Assembly (NCBI RefSeq): GCF_000479335.1
Contig: NC_022584.1
Location: 496,001-560,000, forward strand
Direction of reading: 5' to 3'
DNA: 64,000 nucleotides
Source of the DNA: Streptococcus ilei
Lineage (GTDB): Bacteria; Bacillota; Bacilli; Lactobacillales; Streptococcaceae
Shown: piece by piece, positions 63,944 to 64,000 of the stretch
Numbering within the stretch: the first letter of the stretch is position 1
Layout of the letters: each line of letters begins with the position of its first letter
Made by a program: the position numbers and the translations under genes
Notes under the pieces: generated by a model
Database searches by the model: none
What the model was told of the DNA's origin: nothing
The model's input: only the letters and a program-made list of their open reading frames with translations

Positions 63944-64000
63944 CAGAAAAATGCTAAGAGATAGTATCTAGAACGCATCCAGTCTACCCCTTATTTTGAT

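Noticed and set aside
1..64000. tRNA, rRNA, CRISPR array, prophage, transposase
   Set aside because: None could be found by reading; the repeats present are not spacer arrays and no integrase or transposase motif is seen.

Overview
The window looks like a chromosomal segment of an oral viridans-group Streptococcus (sanguinis/parasanguinis-like). The evidence is the low GC content, strong AGGAGG ribosome binding sites, the gene families (ThyA, FolA, ClpX/YsxC, FruRKA, the PyrR operon, H2O-forming NADH oxidase), YSIRK/LPXTG surface proteins and a long CshA-like fibrillar adhesin. The species is an inference; no rRNA is present. Most genes lie on the minus strand. Plus-strand islands are 8.2-11.0 kb (flavin genes) and 56.4-59.2 kb (repressor, HAD phosphatase, PepT). 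I see no tRNA, rRNA, CRISPR array, prophage or insertion sequence.

Layout. 0.2-4.9 kb: an iron/heme uptake operon efeO-efeB-efeU fused by overlaps to tatC-tatA, a compact Tat system whose only visible substrate is EfeB. 5-8 kb: ClC antiporter and NADH oxidase, the latter with a CcpA (cre)-like site on its promoter. 8.2-11.0 kb: a plus-strand operon of cytoplasmic ApbE flavin transferase, an FMN reductase, and a second FMN reductase fused to a PAS-like domain and a tail carrying two ApbE-type flavinylation motifs. 11-12.3 kb: surface thioredoxin TlpA with its electron donor CcdA. 12.5-24.9 kb: BrnQ, GNAT, a heterodimeric ABC exporter, a lipoprotein, rplJ-rplL with an L10 leader, an FNT channel, a glucosaminidase, ysxC-clpX, a 57-residue membrane protein and folA. 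25-32.4 kb: the CshA-like adhesin. 32.7-40.3 kb: thyA, glucokinase, DUF308, then ABC-F/cca/dapB/degV/DUF1149. 40.6-44.3 kb: the fructose operon fruR-fruK-fruA, with a frameshift in fruR. 44.7-49.3 kb: two secreted proteins with CAP-like domains, one carrying a Tyr/Asn/Gly low-complexity tract. 49.4-56.2 kb: trmD, rimM, khpA, rpsP, HAD, YkgJ, lipoprotein and lepA. 59.4-63.9 kb: pyrR-pyrB followed by carA-like and carB-like genes that are open and overlapping but have lost key catalytic features.

The two strongest leads are the ApbE/flavoreductase operon, where the sequence predicts covalent FMN at two serines of a soluble NAD(P)H-flavin reductase-PAS protein, and the carbamoyl-phosphate-synthase-like pair, where the amidotransferase nucleophile Cys is Gly and the large subunit is a half-length, ATP-grasp-degenerate protein. 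A roughly 176-bp structured repeat occurs four times in the right part of the window, each time in the same orientation directly behind the stop codon of a minus-strand gene. It probably acts as a mobile or spread terminator element.
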